Positions 7,930 to 18,057 of a stretch of 51,933 bases of DNA are shown here, piece after piece (positions within the stretch are counted from its first letter, which is position 1; each line of letters begins with the position of its first letter). The stretch spans positions 1 through 51,933 of the forward strand of contig NZ_JAAOTJ010000031.1 in assembly GCF_011297335.1 (NCBI RefSeq). Direction: 5' to 3'. The notes below the pieces were generated by a model. The model was given only the letters and a program-made list of their open reading frames with translations, made no database searches and was not told the DNA's origin. The translations under genes and the position numbers were made by a program. The stretch comes from Catellatospora methionotrophica (GTDB taxonomy: Bacteria > Actinomycetota > Actinomycetes > Mycobacteriales > Micromonosporaceae).

Positions 7930-10900
7930 ATGGGCAGCAGCGGCGAGCATCCGGCAGGAGGCCCGCCGTTCGACGCCGACCGGGTCGAGATGCTGCACGA
8001 CAGCGTCAGGACCTGGGCCTACCGGCTTCGCCTGCCCGCGAACCGGTCCGTGGTGGTCAAGCAGCCGCGCGGGCCTGACGCGCTCAAACGGCTCAAGCAC
8101 GAGGCCTCGATCCTGCGCCGCCTGCGCGGCGCGCAGGGCGTCGTGCAGCTCGTGCCCGAACCCGTGATCGAGGGCGCGCTGGTGCTCCAGGACGCCGGCG
8201 GCACCACGCTGGACCGGCGTCCGATGCCGCTGCCGCTGCCCGAGGTGCTGGCCATCGCCGCGGGCCTCGCCGACGCCCTCGCCGCCGTGCACCACCGCCA
8301 TGTCGTACACCGTGACGTCTGCCCCGCCAAGATCGTGGTCACCCCGTCCGGTGGTGTGCTCCTGATCGACTTCGAGCTGGCGTCGACGTTCGCCGAGATC
8401 CGGCCCGAGTTCGCGCACCACAACGAGATCGTCGGCACGCTGGCCTACCTGGCCCCCGAGCAGACCGGCCGCACCGGCCGACCCGTCGACCAGCGCGCCG
8501 ACCTCTACGCCCTCGGCGCGACCATGTACGAGCTGGTCATCGGCGAACCGCCGTTCGGCAGCGGCGACCCGCTGCGGCTCAGCCACGCCCACCTGGCCCG
8601 GATGCCCGTGCCACCGGCCGAGGCCGACCCCGAGGTCCCCGCCGGGCTGTCCGACGTGATCATGCATCTGCTGGAGAAGGAGCCCGACAACCGTTACCAG
8701 ACCGCTGAAGGGCTGGCCCACGACCTCGCGCTGCTCCGTGCCGCCGGGCCGGGCGAGTCGCCCCCGTTGCGGGTCGGCGCGGCGGACGTGCCGATGCGCC
8801 TGCTGCCGCAGTCGCGCATCATCGGCCGCGACCCGGAGATCCGGGCCCTGGGCGCGGCGTTCACCGACGCGATGACCGGGCTCAGCCATGGGCTGCTGGT
8901 CAGCGGCCCGGCCGGGGTCGGCAAGACGTCGCTGGTCGACGAGCTGCGCCCGATCGCGTCCGGCAGCGGCGGCTGGTTCGTGTCCGGCAAGTTCGACCAG
9001 CACCGCCGCGACCTGGAGTTCGACGGGGCGGGCCAGGCCGTCCGCGCACTGGGACGGCTACTGCTGGCCGAACCGGAGGAGGAGGTGGCCGACCTGCGGC
9101 AGCGGCTGCGCCAGGCGCTGGGGCGCAACGCCGGGCTGCTGGCCGCGGTGCAGCCGGAGTTCGCGCTGCTGATGGACGTCGAGCCGGATCCCACCATCGG
9201 CGACGCGCTCTACGCCCAGGCCCGGATGCAGCGCATCGGCGTGGACCTGCTGACCACGGTCGCGTCGCCGAAGCGTCCCATCGTCATGTTCGTCGACGAC
9301 GTGCAGTGGGCCGCCCGCACCACGCTCGGCTTTCTCGACATGCTGGTCGCCGAGGGCCCGCCGGACGGGCTGCTGCTGGTGCTGGCGTACCGCGACGACG
9401 AGGTCGGCGCGACCCACCCGCTCACCGCGATGATCACCCGGTGGCGGCAGCAGGGCGTCGAGCCGCAGCGGATCGTGCTGGGCAACCTGCCCCGGGCCGG
9501 CACCGCCGAACTCGTCGGCGACCTGCTGCAGCTCGACCCGGCCGACGCCGAGGCGCTGGCCGAACCCGTCACGCAGCGCACCCGGGGCAACCCGTACGAC
9601 ACGGTCGAGCTGATCAACTCGCTGCGCCGGGCCGGGGTGCTGGTGCTCGGGGACGAGGGCTGGACCTGGGACACCGCCAACCTGTCGCGGCATCTGCGCC
9701 AGGCCAACGTCGTCGACCCGTGGACCACCCGGCTGCGCGGCCTGCCGACCCGCACCCGGCTGCTGGTCGAGATCATGGCCTGTCTCGGCGGGCGGGCCGA
9801 CATGGACCAGCTGTCGATCGCCGACGGGCACCCCGAGCCCGACACCGAGGAACTGCTCGCGCCCGCGCTCGACGAGGGCCTGCTGGTGCTGGAGCCCGCC
9901 GAGCCGGCCGACGCGGTCCGGTTCCGCCACGACCGGGTGCACCAGGCGATCCTCGACGGGCTCACCGCGTCGGCGAAGTCGGCCCTGCACCTGGGCCTGG
10001 CCCGGCGACTGGCCCCGCATCCCGAGTACGCCGAGGTCGCCGCCCACCAGTACTACGCCGTCGCCGAGCACGTGCACGAGCCGCGGGAACGCCGCCGCGT
10101 CAGCGCCCTGCTGGCGTACGCCGCGGAGCAGTCCCTGGTGGTGAGCAACCACGCCATGGCCGAGCGCTACCTGGCCGTCGCCATCGACTTCGCGGACCCG
10201 GCCGATCGGGGCAACCTGATCACGCTGCAGACCCGGCGGCACGCCTCGCTCTACAGCCTGGGCCGCCTCGACGAGGCCGACGCGGTGTACGCGGCGATCG
10301 ACCGGCTGTGCGACCATCCCGCCCAGCACGCCGACGCGACCCTGGTGCAGGTCAGTGGCCTGACGAACCAGGGCCGCGCCGCCGAGGCCGTGGCGCTGGG
10401 CCTGGAGATGCTGGGCCAGCTCGGCTTCGCCGCGCCACCGCCCGAACGGGTCGCCGCCGAGATCGACGAAGGGCTCCGCCTGCTGGACCGCTGGCTCGAC
10501 GGCGACCCCGGCGACGACCTGCGCCGCCCCGAGGTGACCGACCCGGACCTGCTGGCCACCGCCGCGCTGATCAACCGCATGATGGCCCCGGCGTTCTTCA
10601 GCGACCAGGACACCCTGGGCTGGCTCACCCTGCAGGCGCTGCGCATGTGGCTGGTCCACGGTCCGATCACGACCCTGGTCGGGCCGCTCGCCCACCTCAC
10701 CTTCGTGACCGTCGGCCGCCGCGGCGACTACCGCACCGGGCACCGGGCCCTGCGCCGGGTGATCGCCGTCGGCGAGGCCCGCTGCTACGAGCCCGACACC
10801 TCCCAGGCCCGCTTCCTGTACGCGCTGAGCACCGGCCACTGGTACGAGCCGCTGGAGGACAACGTGCGGCAGGCCCAGCTGGCCCGCGAGGGCCTGCTGC

Positions 10901-12816
10901 ACGGCGGCGACCTGCAGAAGGCCTGCCACACCTACTACGTCTCGGTGTACGAGCTGCTCGACTACGCCCCGACCCTGGACGGCTACCTCGCCGAGGTCGA
11001 CGCCGCGCTGGCGTTCGCCACCCGCACCGGCAACGACCAGTCCACCGACGTCTACCTGCCCTACCGGCGGCTGGCCGGCATGCTGCGCGGCGAGCCCAGC
11101 CCGGCCGACGACGCGGAGCCGCTGCCCGAAGCCCTCGCGGGCAACCCGGTCGCCGTGTCGAACGTGCACGTCACCAGGGCGCTGGGCGCGGCGCTGCTCG
11201 ACGACCTGCCCGCCCTGCACCGCCACATCGAGGCCGCCACCGCGCTGCTGCCGGTGAACCCGTCGACCTACCCGGTCGCCCTCGCCCGCCTGCTGCGCGG
11301 CCTCGACCTGGCCGAGCAGGCCCGCACCGGGCCGCCGGACGGCCGCGCCGCCCGGCTGGCCGCCCTCGACGACACGGTGGCCTGGTTCGCCGCCCGTGCC
11401 GCGGACGCCCCGGTCAACTTCGCCCACACCCTGCTGCTCCTGCGGGCCGAGCGGGCCTGGGCGGGCGGTGACTTCCAGACCGCCGCGCAGTCCTACGACG
11501 CCGCCCAGCACGCGGTCGCCGCCCGGGGACGCCCCTGGCACCAGGCCCTGGCGCTGGAGCGCTCCGCCCGGTTCTACCTGGCCCACGGCATGCAGGTGGC
11601 CGGGACGAGCATCCTCAACGCGGCCCGGCAGGCGTACCACGCCTGGGGCGCCACCGCGAAGGTCGCCCAGCTCGACCGCACCCACCCGACGGCGCCGTGG
11701 CTGTCCGGCCTGCGGCCGCCGACGAGCGGGCAGGTCCCGGACGCCGGGCCGCAGGTCCCGCTGCTGTCGGGCACCATCGACCTGCTCGCCATCCTCGCCG
11801 CCTCCCAGGCGCTGAGCTCGCAGACCACCTTCGACGGCGTACGCGCCCGCGTCGTCGACGTGCTCAGCGAGATGACCGGCGCGACAGCGGTGCACCTGCT
11901 GCTCTGGGACGACGAGCGGCAGCGCTGGTCGGTGCCCGCGACGCCGCCGGACAGCGGGCGCCCGGCCGTGCCCGCCTCGGTGATCCGCTACGTCGAGCGC
12001 ACCCGCGAACCCCTCGTCGTCGGCGACGCGACCCGCGACGACCGGTTCTCCCGCGACCCGTACTTCGCCGAGCTCGACTGCTGCTCGCTGCTGGTGGTGC
12101 CGATCGTCAACCGGGGCGAGCGGCAGGCGCTGCTGGTGCTGGAGAACCACCTCATCCGCGAGGCGTTCTCCGCCGAGCGCCTGGACGCGGTCCGGCTGGT
12201 CGCCGGGCAGCTCGCGGTGTCGCTGGACAACGCGTCGGTGTACGCGTCACTGGAGCGCAAGGTCGCCCAGCGCACCGAGGAGCTGACCACGGCCAACCGG
12301 CGGCTCGAGACGCTGTCCACCACCGACGCGCTCACCGCGCTGGCCAACCGGCGGCGGCTGGAGGACATCCTGCACGCCGAGTGGGACGGCGCGCTGCGCC
12401 ACGGCAGGCCGCTGGCCCTGGCGATGGTCGACATCGACCACTTCAAGCTCTACAACGACCACTACGGCCATCCCGCCGGGGACGAGTGCCTGCAGCGCGT
12501 CGCCGCCGAGCTGACCCGCAACCTCCGCGACGGGGACCTGGTCGCCCGGTACGGCGGCGAGGAGTTCGCGGTGGTCATGCCCGGCCTGGACATCGAGGCC
12601 GCGCGCCGTACCGCCGAGCGGCTGCGGGCCGCGATCTCCGGGCTGCGCGAGCCGCACGTGCTGGCCCGCTCGGGCATCGTCACGGTCAGCATCGGCGTGG
12701 CCGCGATGACGCCGCGTGCCGACCGCGACCCCGACGACCTGGTCGGCCTCGCCGACGTCGAGCTGTACCGCGCCAAGCGCAACGGCCGCGACCAGGTCCG
12801 CGCCGCCGCCTCCTGA
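7930..12816 (+). CDS. Multidomain signalling protein: Ser/Thr kinase-like, predicted ATPase, GAF, GGDEF
   Basis: 1628 residues, apparently cytoplasmic. Order: kinase-like domain (about 20-275), AAA-type ATPase (about 300-520; Walker A GPAGVGKT at 326-333, Walker B ending D456-D457), a long helical TPR-like region (about 700-1270), GAF (about 1300-1435), a coiled segment (AQRTEELTTANRRLETLSTT) and GGDEF (about 1465-1625). The cyclase has an intact GGEEF (1542-1546) and an RDGD inhibitory-site motif (1533-1536) five residues before it, so c-di-GMP synthesis with product inhibition is predicted. The kinase domain looks degenerate: HRD is present (127-129), but the usual catalytic-loop Lys and Asn are Cys and Lys, DFG reads DFE (147-149), and the Gly-rich loop is poor; K44 may be the ATP lysine. 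Signal and partner are unknown. Confidence 0.9.
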   Translation: MGSSGEHPAGGPPFDADRVEMLHDSVRTWAYRLRLPANRSVVVKQPRGPDALKRLKHEASILRRLRGAQGVVQLVPEPVIEGALVLQDAGGTTLDRRPMPLPLPEVLAIAAGLADALAAVHHRHVVHRDVCPAKIVVTPSGGVLLIDFELASTFAEIRPEFAHHNEIVGTLAYLAPEQTGRTGRPVDQRADLYALGATMYELVIGEPPFGSGDPLRLSHAHLARMPVPPAEADPEVPAGLSDVIMHLLEKEPDNRYQTAEGLAHDLALLRAAGPGESPPLRVGAADVPMRLLPQSRIIGRDPEIRALGAAFTDAMTGLSHGLLVSGPAGVGKTSLVDELRPIASGSGGWFVSGKFDQHRRDLEFDGAGQAVRALGRLLLAEPEEEVADLRQRLRQALGRNAGLLAAVQPEFALLMDVEPDPTIGDALYAQARMQRIGVDLLTTVASPKRPIVMFVDDVQWAARTTLGFLDMLVAEGPPDGLLLVLAYRDDEVGATHPLTAMITRWRQQGVEPQRIVLGNLPRAGTAELVGDLLQLDPADAEALAEPVTQRTRGNPYDTVELINSLRRAGVLVLGDEGWTWDTANLSRHLRQANVVDPWTTRLRGLPTRTRLLVEIMACLGGRADMDQLSIADGHPEPDTEELLAPALDEGLLVLEPAEPADAVRFRHDRVHQAILDGLTASAKSALHLGLARRLAPHPEYAEVAAHQYYAVAEHVHEPRERRRVSALLAYAAEQSLVVSNHAMAERYLAVAIDFADPADRGNLITLQTRRHASLYSLGRLDEADAVYAAIDRLCDHPAQHADATLVQVSGLTNQGRAAEAVALGLEMLGQLGFAAPPPERVAAEIDEGLRLLDRWLDGDPGDDLRRPEVTDPDLLATAALINRMMAPAFFSDQDTLGWLTLQALRMWLVHGPITTLVGPLAHLTFVTVGRRGDYRTGHRALRRVIAVGEARCYEPDTSQARFLYALSTGHWYEPLEDNVRQAQLAREGLLHGGDLQKACHTYYVSVYELLDYAPTLDGYLAEVDAALAFATRTGNDQSTDVYLPYRRLAGMLRGEPSPADDAEPLPEALAGNPVAVSNVHVTRALGAALLDDLPALHRHIEAATALLPVNPSTYPVALARLLRGLDLAEQARTGPPDGRAARLAALDDTVAWFAARAADAPVNFAHTLLLLRAERAWAGGDFQTAAQSYDAAQHAVAARGRPWHQALALERSARFYLAHGMQVAGTSILNAARQAYHAWGATAKVAQLDRTHPTAPWLSGLRPPTSGQVPDAGPQVPLLSGTIDLLAILAASQALSSQTTFDGVRARVVDVLSEMTGATAVHLLLWDDERQRWSVPATPPDSGRPAVPASVIRYVERTREPLVVGDATRDDRFSRDPYFAELDCCSLLVVPIVNRGERQALLVLENHLIREAFSAERLDAVRLVAGQLAVSLDNASVYASLERKVAQRTEELTTANRRLETLSTTDALTALANRRRLEDILHAEWDGALRHGRPLALAMVDIDHFKLYNDHYGHPAGDECLQRVAAELTRNLRDGDLVARYGGEEFAVVMPGLDIEAARRTAERLRAAISGLREPHVLARSGIVTVSIGVAAMTPRADRDPDDLVGLADVELYRAKRNGRDQVRAAAS

Positions 12817-12824
12817 TCGCCGCC

Positions 12825-14150
12825 TCAGGATGCGGCGAGCAGGTCCGGGGTGATGTCGGCGAGGCTCGCGCAGCCGGTCAGGGCCATGGTGAGGTCCAGC
12901 TCGGCGCGCAGGTTCTGGATCACCTGGCGTACGCCGTCCGCGCCCGCCAGGGCCAGCCCGTAGAAGTAGGGGCGGCCCACGCAGACCGCACGCGCGCCCA
13001 GGGCCAGTGCCTTGAACACGTCCGCGCCGCCGCGTACGCCGCTGTCGAACAGCACCGGCGCCCGCCCGCCTACCGCCTCGACGACGCCCGGCAGCGCGTC
13101 CAGCGCACCGGTCGCGCCGTCGACCTGGCGACCGCCGTGGTTGGACACGATCACCCCGTCGACGCCCGCGTCCAGCGCCCGGCGGGCGTCGTCGGGGTGC
13201 TGCAGGCCCTTGAGCAGGATCGGCAGCCGGGTCATGGTGCGCAGCCGGGCCAGGTCGCCCCAGGTCAGGTCCTGCCGCGAGAAGACGTCCAGGAACGTCT
13301 CGACGGCGGCGCGCGGCAGCGGCGAGCGCAGGTTGCGCAGCATCGGCCCGGGGTGGGTGCGCGCGATCGAGAACAGGGAGCGCACCGCCGCGGCCGTCAC
13401 CTTCGGCTTGGGACCGGATCGCGGCTGCCCGGCCCGTTCGGCGGCCAGCCGCAGGAACACCGGGTCGCTGGTGTACTGCGCGATGCCCTGGCCCTGGCTG
13501 AACGGCAGCGAGCCCAGGTCCAGGTCGCGGGCCCGCCAGCCGAGCACCGTCGTGTCGAGGGTGACGACCAGCGCCTCGCAGCCGGCGGCCTCCGCGCGGG
13601 CCAGGAAGCTCGCGACCAGCTCGTCGGACCTGCTCCAGTAGAGCTGGAACCAGCGCGGGGCGTCGCCCATCGCGGCCGCGCACTGCTCCATCGACCGGGA
13701 CGCCTGCGTGGACAGGATGTACGGCACACCCTCGGCTGCCGCCGCCCGCGCCACGGCCACGTCCGCCTCGGGGTGGGCCAGTTCCAGCACCCCGATCGGG
13801 GCCAGCAGCAGCGGCGACGTGAGCCGCCGGCCGAACAGCTCGACGGAGGTGTCGCGCGCCGACACGTCGCGCAGCATCCGGGGCACGATGCGGTGGCGGT
13901 CCAGGGCGCGGCGGTTGGCGTCGGCCGTGGCCTCCAGCCCGGCGCTGCCCGCTACGTACGCGTACGCCTTGGGCGACAGCACCCGCGCGGCGCGGCGCTC
14001 CAGCTCGGGAAACGCCGTCGGCACGGCCGGGCGGCCGCCGCTGACGCCGTCACGGTAGATCACGCCCTGGCGGAGTCGGCCCCAGCCGCCCGCGGCCCGC
14101 ACGGCGGGGTCGAGATCGTCGGCGGAGTTCGGCTGGCCGGAATCGTTCAT
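12825..14150 (-). CDS. FMN-dependent alpha-hydroxy-acid oxidase (lactate 2-monooxygenase-like)
   Basis: 441 residues, single TIM-barrel domain. Oxidises a 2-hydroxy acid using FMN. The visible signature is SNHGGRQ (336-342) with catalytic His338 and substrate-binding Arg341; K314, the phosphate-binding DSGVRGG (369-375) and GRP (392-394) are also present. The length and an N-terminal extension before the barrel resemble lactate 2-monooxygenases more than the roughly 360-residue lactate or glycolate oxidases; the exact substrate is not proven. The ATG at 14150 has GAGGA upstream. The 3' end is convergent with the signalling gene, with only 8 bp between them. Confidence 0.88.
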   Translation of the reverse strand: MNDSGQPNSADDLDPAVRAAGGWGRLRQGVIYRDGVSGGRPAVPTAFPELERRAARVLSPKAYAYVAGSAGLEATADANRRALDRHRIVPRMLRDVSARDTSVELFGRRLTSPLLLAPIGVLELAHPEADVAVARAAAAEGVPYILSTQASRSMEQCAAAMGDAPRWFQLYWSRSDELVASFLARAEAAGCEALVVTLDTTVLGWRARDLDLGSLPFSQGQGIAQYTSDPVFLRLAAERAGQPRSGPKPKVTAAAVRSLFSIARTHPGPMLRNLRSPLPRAAVETFLDVFSRQDLTWGDLARLRTMTRLPILLKGLQHPDDARRALDAGVDGVIVSNHGGRQVDGATGALDALPGVVEAVGGRAPVLFDSGVRGGADVFKALALGARAVCVGRPYFYGLALAGADGVRQVIQNLRAELDLTMALTGCASLADITPDLLAAS

Positions 14151-14231
14151 CGGGTCCTCGCAGGGGGTGCGTCAGCGGTCGCCACAGCCCGACGGCGCGC
14201 GGCGGTTCGCAGATCATGCCATCCCGGCCGG

Positions 14232-15056
14232 TCAGGCCGCGCCATGGCGGGCGAGCACGGCGACCGCGCCCCGGGCCGCCTGGACCGTCTCCGGACCCGC
14301 GTCGCCGGGCAGTTTGGGCAGGCCGGCGGTGATGGTCACCTGGTGCCGGAGAACGGGGTGGATCGGGGTGGTGGCGACGAACAGCGTCGCCATGCCGTCG
14401 TGGGCGGTGCCCTCGTCGAGGCGGAACACGTACGCCGGGTTCACCACCGGGGTGGCGTGGGTCGCGTGGGCGGCCAGGTCGTCGGCGACACACCACCACG
14501 GCTGCGGTTCGCGGCCGGTCCAGTGGTGGTCGCCGAACAGGCCGTGCACCGCCAGCCGGAACCGGTGGCACACCGTCACCGCCTCGCGCAGCCGCTGCTC
14601 CAGCTGCCCCAGCGTCTCCCCGGGCGGGGGCGGCGCGAGCAGGTCGTCCAGCCGCCCGGACAGCCACGTGGTCAGCACCTCGTGCAGCACGAACCGCCAG
14701 GCGTCGACGGCCGCGCCGGTGGCGAACGTCAGCGCCTCGCGCAGCAGCCGCAGCCGCTCGGCGCAGTCCGGCCACAGCTCCAGTGGCGGCGGGCCGGTAC
14801 ACGGCACCGTCGTCGCGTGGCGGCGGGCCGTGAAGTCGACGACGGCCCGCAGCGGGCCTCCCGCGATCAGGTTCACGTCCTGGCGGTTGTCCGACCACTC
14901 CCATTTGGACTGCCCGTCGAGCAGGCTCGTGTACAGCGGATCGGTCAGTCCGTCCTCGAACAGCCAGCCGCCCGGCGACCGGGTCGCGGCCCGGGTGACC
15001 TCGGTGACGAACAGCAGCGCGTCGGCGTAGCGCCGGGGCGCGTCGCGCACGTCCAT
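14232..15056 (-). CDS. Hypothetical protein
   Basis: 274 residues; no family recognised with confidence. The ATG at 15056 has a strong GGGAGGGAG seven bases upstream, and codon use fits the genome. No signal peptide or transmembrane segment is seen. Notable are a Trp/His-rich stretch (GDHHWTGREPQPWW) and a Pro run (APPPPGETL). It lies upstream of, and in the same direction as, the FMN oxidase gene with an 81-bp gap, so they may share a transcript. Confidence 0.7.
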   Translation of the reverse strand: MDVRDAPRRYADALLFVTEVTRAATRSPGGWLFEDGLTDPLYTSLLDGQSKWEWSDNRQDVNLIAGGPLRAVVDFTARRHATTVPCTGPPPLELWPDCAERLRLLREALTFATGAAVDAWRFVLHEVLTTWLSGRLDDLLAPPPPGETLGQLEQRLREAVTVCHRFRLAVHGLFGDHHWTGREPQPWWCVADDLAAHATHATPVVNPAYVFRLDEGTAHDGMATLFVATTPIHPVLRHQVTITAGLPKLPGDAGPETVQAARGAVAVLARHGAA

Positions 15057-15157
15057 CCGTGCTCCCTCCCTGGCAGACGACTCACACCGTACCCGCCGTC
15101 CGAACGCGACAGCGTCCCCGCGAACGGCTGACCCCGGTCAGCGGGCGGGATCCCCAT

Positions 15158-15184
15158 GGTGGTGGACCGGAGGGGTCCACCACC
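15158..15184 (-). terminator. Hairpin terminator after the TPR gene
   Basis: 11-bp perfect stem (15158-15168 with 15174-15184) and a 5-nt loop, starting 8 bp beyond the stop of the minus-strand TPR gene. It probably ends the HSP90-TPR transcript. Confidence 0.75.
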
Positions 15185-15192
15185 GCGCCGGG

Positions 15193-18057
15193 TCACTCGG
15201 GTTCGGGCAGGTCGTGCTCCGCGCGCAGCTCGCGGGCCTGGCGGGTCTCGCCCTGCTCGTCGAGGGCGCGGGCCAGCCACGCCGCCGCGTCGCGCCGCGC
15301 GCCGTGATCGGCGGGCAGCGCGTCGAACGCCCGGCGCAGCTGCGCCTGGCCTTCGGCGTTGCGGCCGGACACGACCAGGACCTGCCCGTGGCGCAGCTCG
15401 GCGAGCGCGGCCTCCTCGAACGCGCCGATGGAGCGGAACAGCGCGGCCGACGGCGCGATCCGGGTCAGGGCGGCGTCGTGGTCGGGTTCGTCGTTGTTGG
15501 ACAGCACCTGCGCCGCCTCGTACCCGGCCATGGCCCGCTCCCAGGCGAAGCCGGCCTGCTGCTCGACGGGCACCCCGGTGACCGCCATCAGCTCCGCGAG
15601 CTGCCCGGACAGGGCGACGGCGTCGTCCTTGCGGCCCGCGTGGAACAGGGCCATCACCTGGCGGCGGCGGGCGTGCACGGTGGCCAGGGCGAGGTCGGCC
15701 TGCCCGTACGCGGCGGCGGCGGCGCCGAACCGGTCGGCGGCCTCGCCGTCGCGGTCGACCTGCCACAGCAGTTCCCCGGCCCGCTCCAGCACGTCGCCCC
15801 GGTAAGCCAGCCGCTCGACGCCGCTGACCAGCTCCAGCAGCGCGTCGAGCTGCCCGATCGCGACGTGTGCCTCGCCGAGCTGCGCGTACGTGCGCGACAG
15901 GAGGTCACGCAGTTCCACGACCATGTCGGCGTGCTCGGGGTCGCGCTGGGCGAGGAACCACGACAGCGCCTCCTCGCCGACCTCCGCGGCCTCGGTGAAC
16001 CGCCCCGTGGTGCCCAGCGCCAGGGCGAGCCGGTGCCGGGTGTACGCGGCGGCGCCCGGCGATCCCTCGGCCTCCATCAGGCACACGTGCTCGACGATGT
16101 CGTCGATGAACTCGCCCGCCCGCTCGGTCGTGACGAGCATGAACCCGGCGTTCGCGCGGGCGCTGCGGCGCAGCTCCGGGTCCTGCGCCACGGCCGCGGC
16201 CTCCTCGAACGCCGCGATCGCACCGCTGTTGTCGCCGAGGCGGCCGAGCAGGTCGGCCAGCGCCCGCAGCAGGTGCGCGAGCTGGTCGCGGTGCCCGGTG
16301 CCGCGCAGCAGTGCCGCGGCCGCACGGATCCGCTGCGCGGCCTCGTCCAGGCGCTCCTGCGCCTGGAGCACGCCCGCGCGCAGGTGCAGCAGGCTCGCGT
16401 GGCGGGCCGGGGGCAGCGCGCCCGGCTCGGCCTCGGCCCGGTCCAGCAACGACGAGGCCCGGTCGAGGTCGCCGGAGGCGGCGGCGACCCACGCTGCCCG
16501 CACCAGCGCGGCGCGGCGCTGCCGGGGGTCGGTGTTGGCGGCCACGGCCACCTCGGCGGCCTCGTACACGGCCGGGACCAGTTCGCCGTCGCCGGTGAGC
16601 TGGAGCACCGCGATCTGCCACTGCAGCCGGGCGGCGTGCTCGCGGGCGCTGTCCCCGGCGCGCGCGAACGCGTCGACGGCCTCGGCGAACGCGTCGGCGG
16701 TCGCCTGCAGTTCCTCGTCGGGCAGTGCCACCGCGCGCAGCCGGGCCAGCCGTCCGCGCTGCACGTCGGTCAGCGGCCCGGCGCTGTGCTCGGCGAGCAG
16801 CCGCCCGGTGAGCGCACGGCCCTTGGCCTGCTCCTCGGCGTGGAACAGGTCGTCGACGAGATCGAGCAGACCGTCCAGCGGCAGGTCAGCGGGCACGTCG
16901 GGCAGTTCGGCGGGCGGCTCGGTGACGGCGGGCACGGGGGCCACCGTCGCGGCGCGGGCGGCGGTCACCGACAGCGGCAGGTACGCCACCAGCGGCTTGG
17001 CGTCGAGCAGTTCGGCGATGCGGGTGCTCTGGTAGGAGTTGCCGTTGCGCTCGTCGAAGCGCAGCGACAGGGCGACCGCGCGCTCCCGCAGCTCCCGCCC
17101 GAGCGCGGCGACGGTGATCTCCCCGGTGGACCGGCGGACCGGCAGGTCGCCCTGCCCGGCCTCGGCCAGCAGGCGCAGCACCATTGCCGCGGACGCCGCG
17201 AACTCCATCTCGGTCTTCGGTGTCGGGGCCTGCGCCAGCCACGGCAGGTGCCGCTCGATCAGTTCCAGGCCGCGCTGGGCGTTGCCGGTCGCGCCGCAGA
17301 AGCTCACGTGCGTGGCGACCCGGCCCAGCTCGGCCTTGTTGTCGTCGAGCATCCGGTAGGCGCGCCGGTGCGCGTCGCGGGCCTCGTCGAGGCGACCGGT
17401 GCGCAGGTACGGGTACAGCAGCGTGGTCAGGATGCCGTGCGGCTGCTCCGAGCAGGTCAGCCGACCGCTGAGCGCGTCCTGTGCCAGGGCGATGGCGTCC
17501 TCGTCGCGCCCGCGCCAGGCCAGGTGGTACGCCTTCGACGACGGGTCGCAGCCCGCGCAGTCGGACAGGGCGTCGCGCGGCGCGGAGTCCCACAGCCGGT
17601 ACCAGTGGTCGGCCTGCTGCTCGTCGCCCAGGTGCGCGGCGACGTCGTGGCGGTAGGCGTACACGGCCTGCATGCTGTGCCCGCCCGCCTGGTAGCGGCG
17701 CTGCATGTCGTCCAGCACGGCCATGGTGCGCTCCAGCGGCAGCTGCGGGAACAGCGTCATCGACGACACCATGTGCTTGAACTGCCACAGCAGCAGGTGC
17801 TCGTCGTGCTGGCTGCGCCGGCCGGGGTCGGCGTCGTAGTCGGCCACGCAGCGCGCGAACGTCATCATCGCCTTCATCGGCTCGCCGCTCTGGTGGTAGC
17901 CGCTGGTCGCCGCCGCGTGCGCCGCGTACAGCAGGTCGGGGTCGCCCAGCGCCTCGGCCTGGGCCAGCACCTGCTCCACGGCCGCGATCCGGGCGGGGCC
18001 GTCCGGGGTCTCCCAGGAGCGGTGGATCAGGTCGTGGACCTCGTCATAGGTCGTCAT
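15193..18057 (-). CDS. Large TPR-repeat protein (HSP90 partner gene)
   Basis: 954 residues of almost continuous alpha-helical TPR-like repeats from the N-terminus (MTTYDEVHDLIHRSWETPDG) to the C-terminus; no catalytic motif, signal peptide or membrane segment is seen. The ATG at 18057 has GGGAG about seven bases upstream and is preferred to an in-frame ATG 21 bp earlier. It overlaps the 3' end of the HSP90-family gene by 14 bp, so translation is probably coupled. Adjacency of an HSP90-family gene and a TPR gene is, as I recall, seen in other actinobacteria. In eukaryotes TPR proteins are HSP90 co-chaperones; a similar role here is inference. Confidence 0.83.
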   Translation of the reverse strand: MTTYDEVHDLIHRSWETPDGPARIAAVEQVLAQAEALGDPDLLYAAHAAATSGYHQSGEPMKAMMTFARCVADYDADPGRRSQHDEHLLLWQFKHMVSSMTLFPQLPLERTMAVLDDMQRRYQAGGHSMQAVYAYRHDVAAHLGDEQQADHWYRLWDSAPRDALSDCAGCDPSSKAYHLAWRGRDEDAIALAQDALSGRLTCSEQPHGILTTLLYPYLRTGRLDEARDAHRRAYRMLDDNKAELGRVATHVSFCGATGNAQRGLELIERHLPWLAQAPTPKTEMEFAASAAMVLRLLAEAGQGDLPVRRSTGEITVAALGRELRERAVALSLRFDERNGNSYQSTRIAELLDAKPLVAYLPLSVTAARAATVAPVPAVTEPPAELPDVPADLPLDGLLDLVDDLFHAEEQAKGRALTGRLLAEHSAGPLTDVQRGRLARLRAVALPDEELQATADAFAEAVDAFARAGDSAREHAARLQWQIAVLQLTGDGELVPAVYEAAEVAVAANTDPRQRRAALVRAAWVAAASGDLDRASSLLDRAEAEPGALPPARHASLLHLRAGVLQAQERLDEAAQRIRAAAALLRGTGHRDQLAHLLRALADLLGRLGDNSGAIAAFEEAAAVAQDPELRRSARANAGFMLVTTERAGEFIDDIVEHVCLMEAEGSPGAAAYTRHRLALALGTTGRFTEAAEVGEEALSWFLAQRDPEHADMVVELRDLLSRTYAQLGEAHVAIGQLDALLELVSGVERLAYRGDVLERAGELLWQVDRDGEAADRFGAAAAAYGQADLALATVHARRRQVMALFHAGRKDDAVALSGQLAELMAVTGVPVEQQAGFAWERAMAGYEAAQVLSNNDEPDHDAALTRIAPSAALFRSIGAFEEAALAELRHGQVLVVSGRNAEGQAQLRRAFDALPADHGARRDAAAWLARALDEQGETRQARELRAEHDLPEPE

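Noticed and set aside
9058..12150. Very long open frame on the minus strand inside the kinase-GGDEF gene
   Set aside because: High third-position GC creates long antisense frames; the product is low complexity, rich in Gly, Arg, Gln and Val, with no domain, while the plus strand encodes a clear protein.
11697..15131. 1144-codon open frame on the plus strand crossing the GGDEF region, the FMN oxidase and the next gene
   Set aside because: It overlaps three better supported genes and has an Arg/Ala/Pro-rich composition typical of shadow frames.
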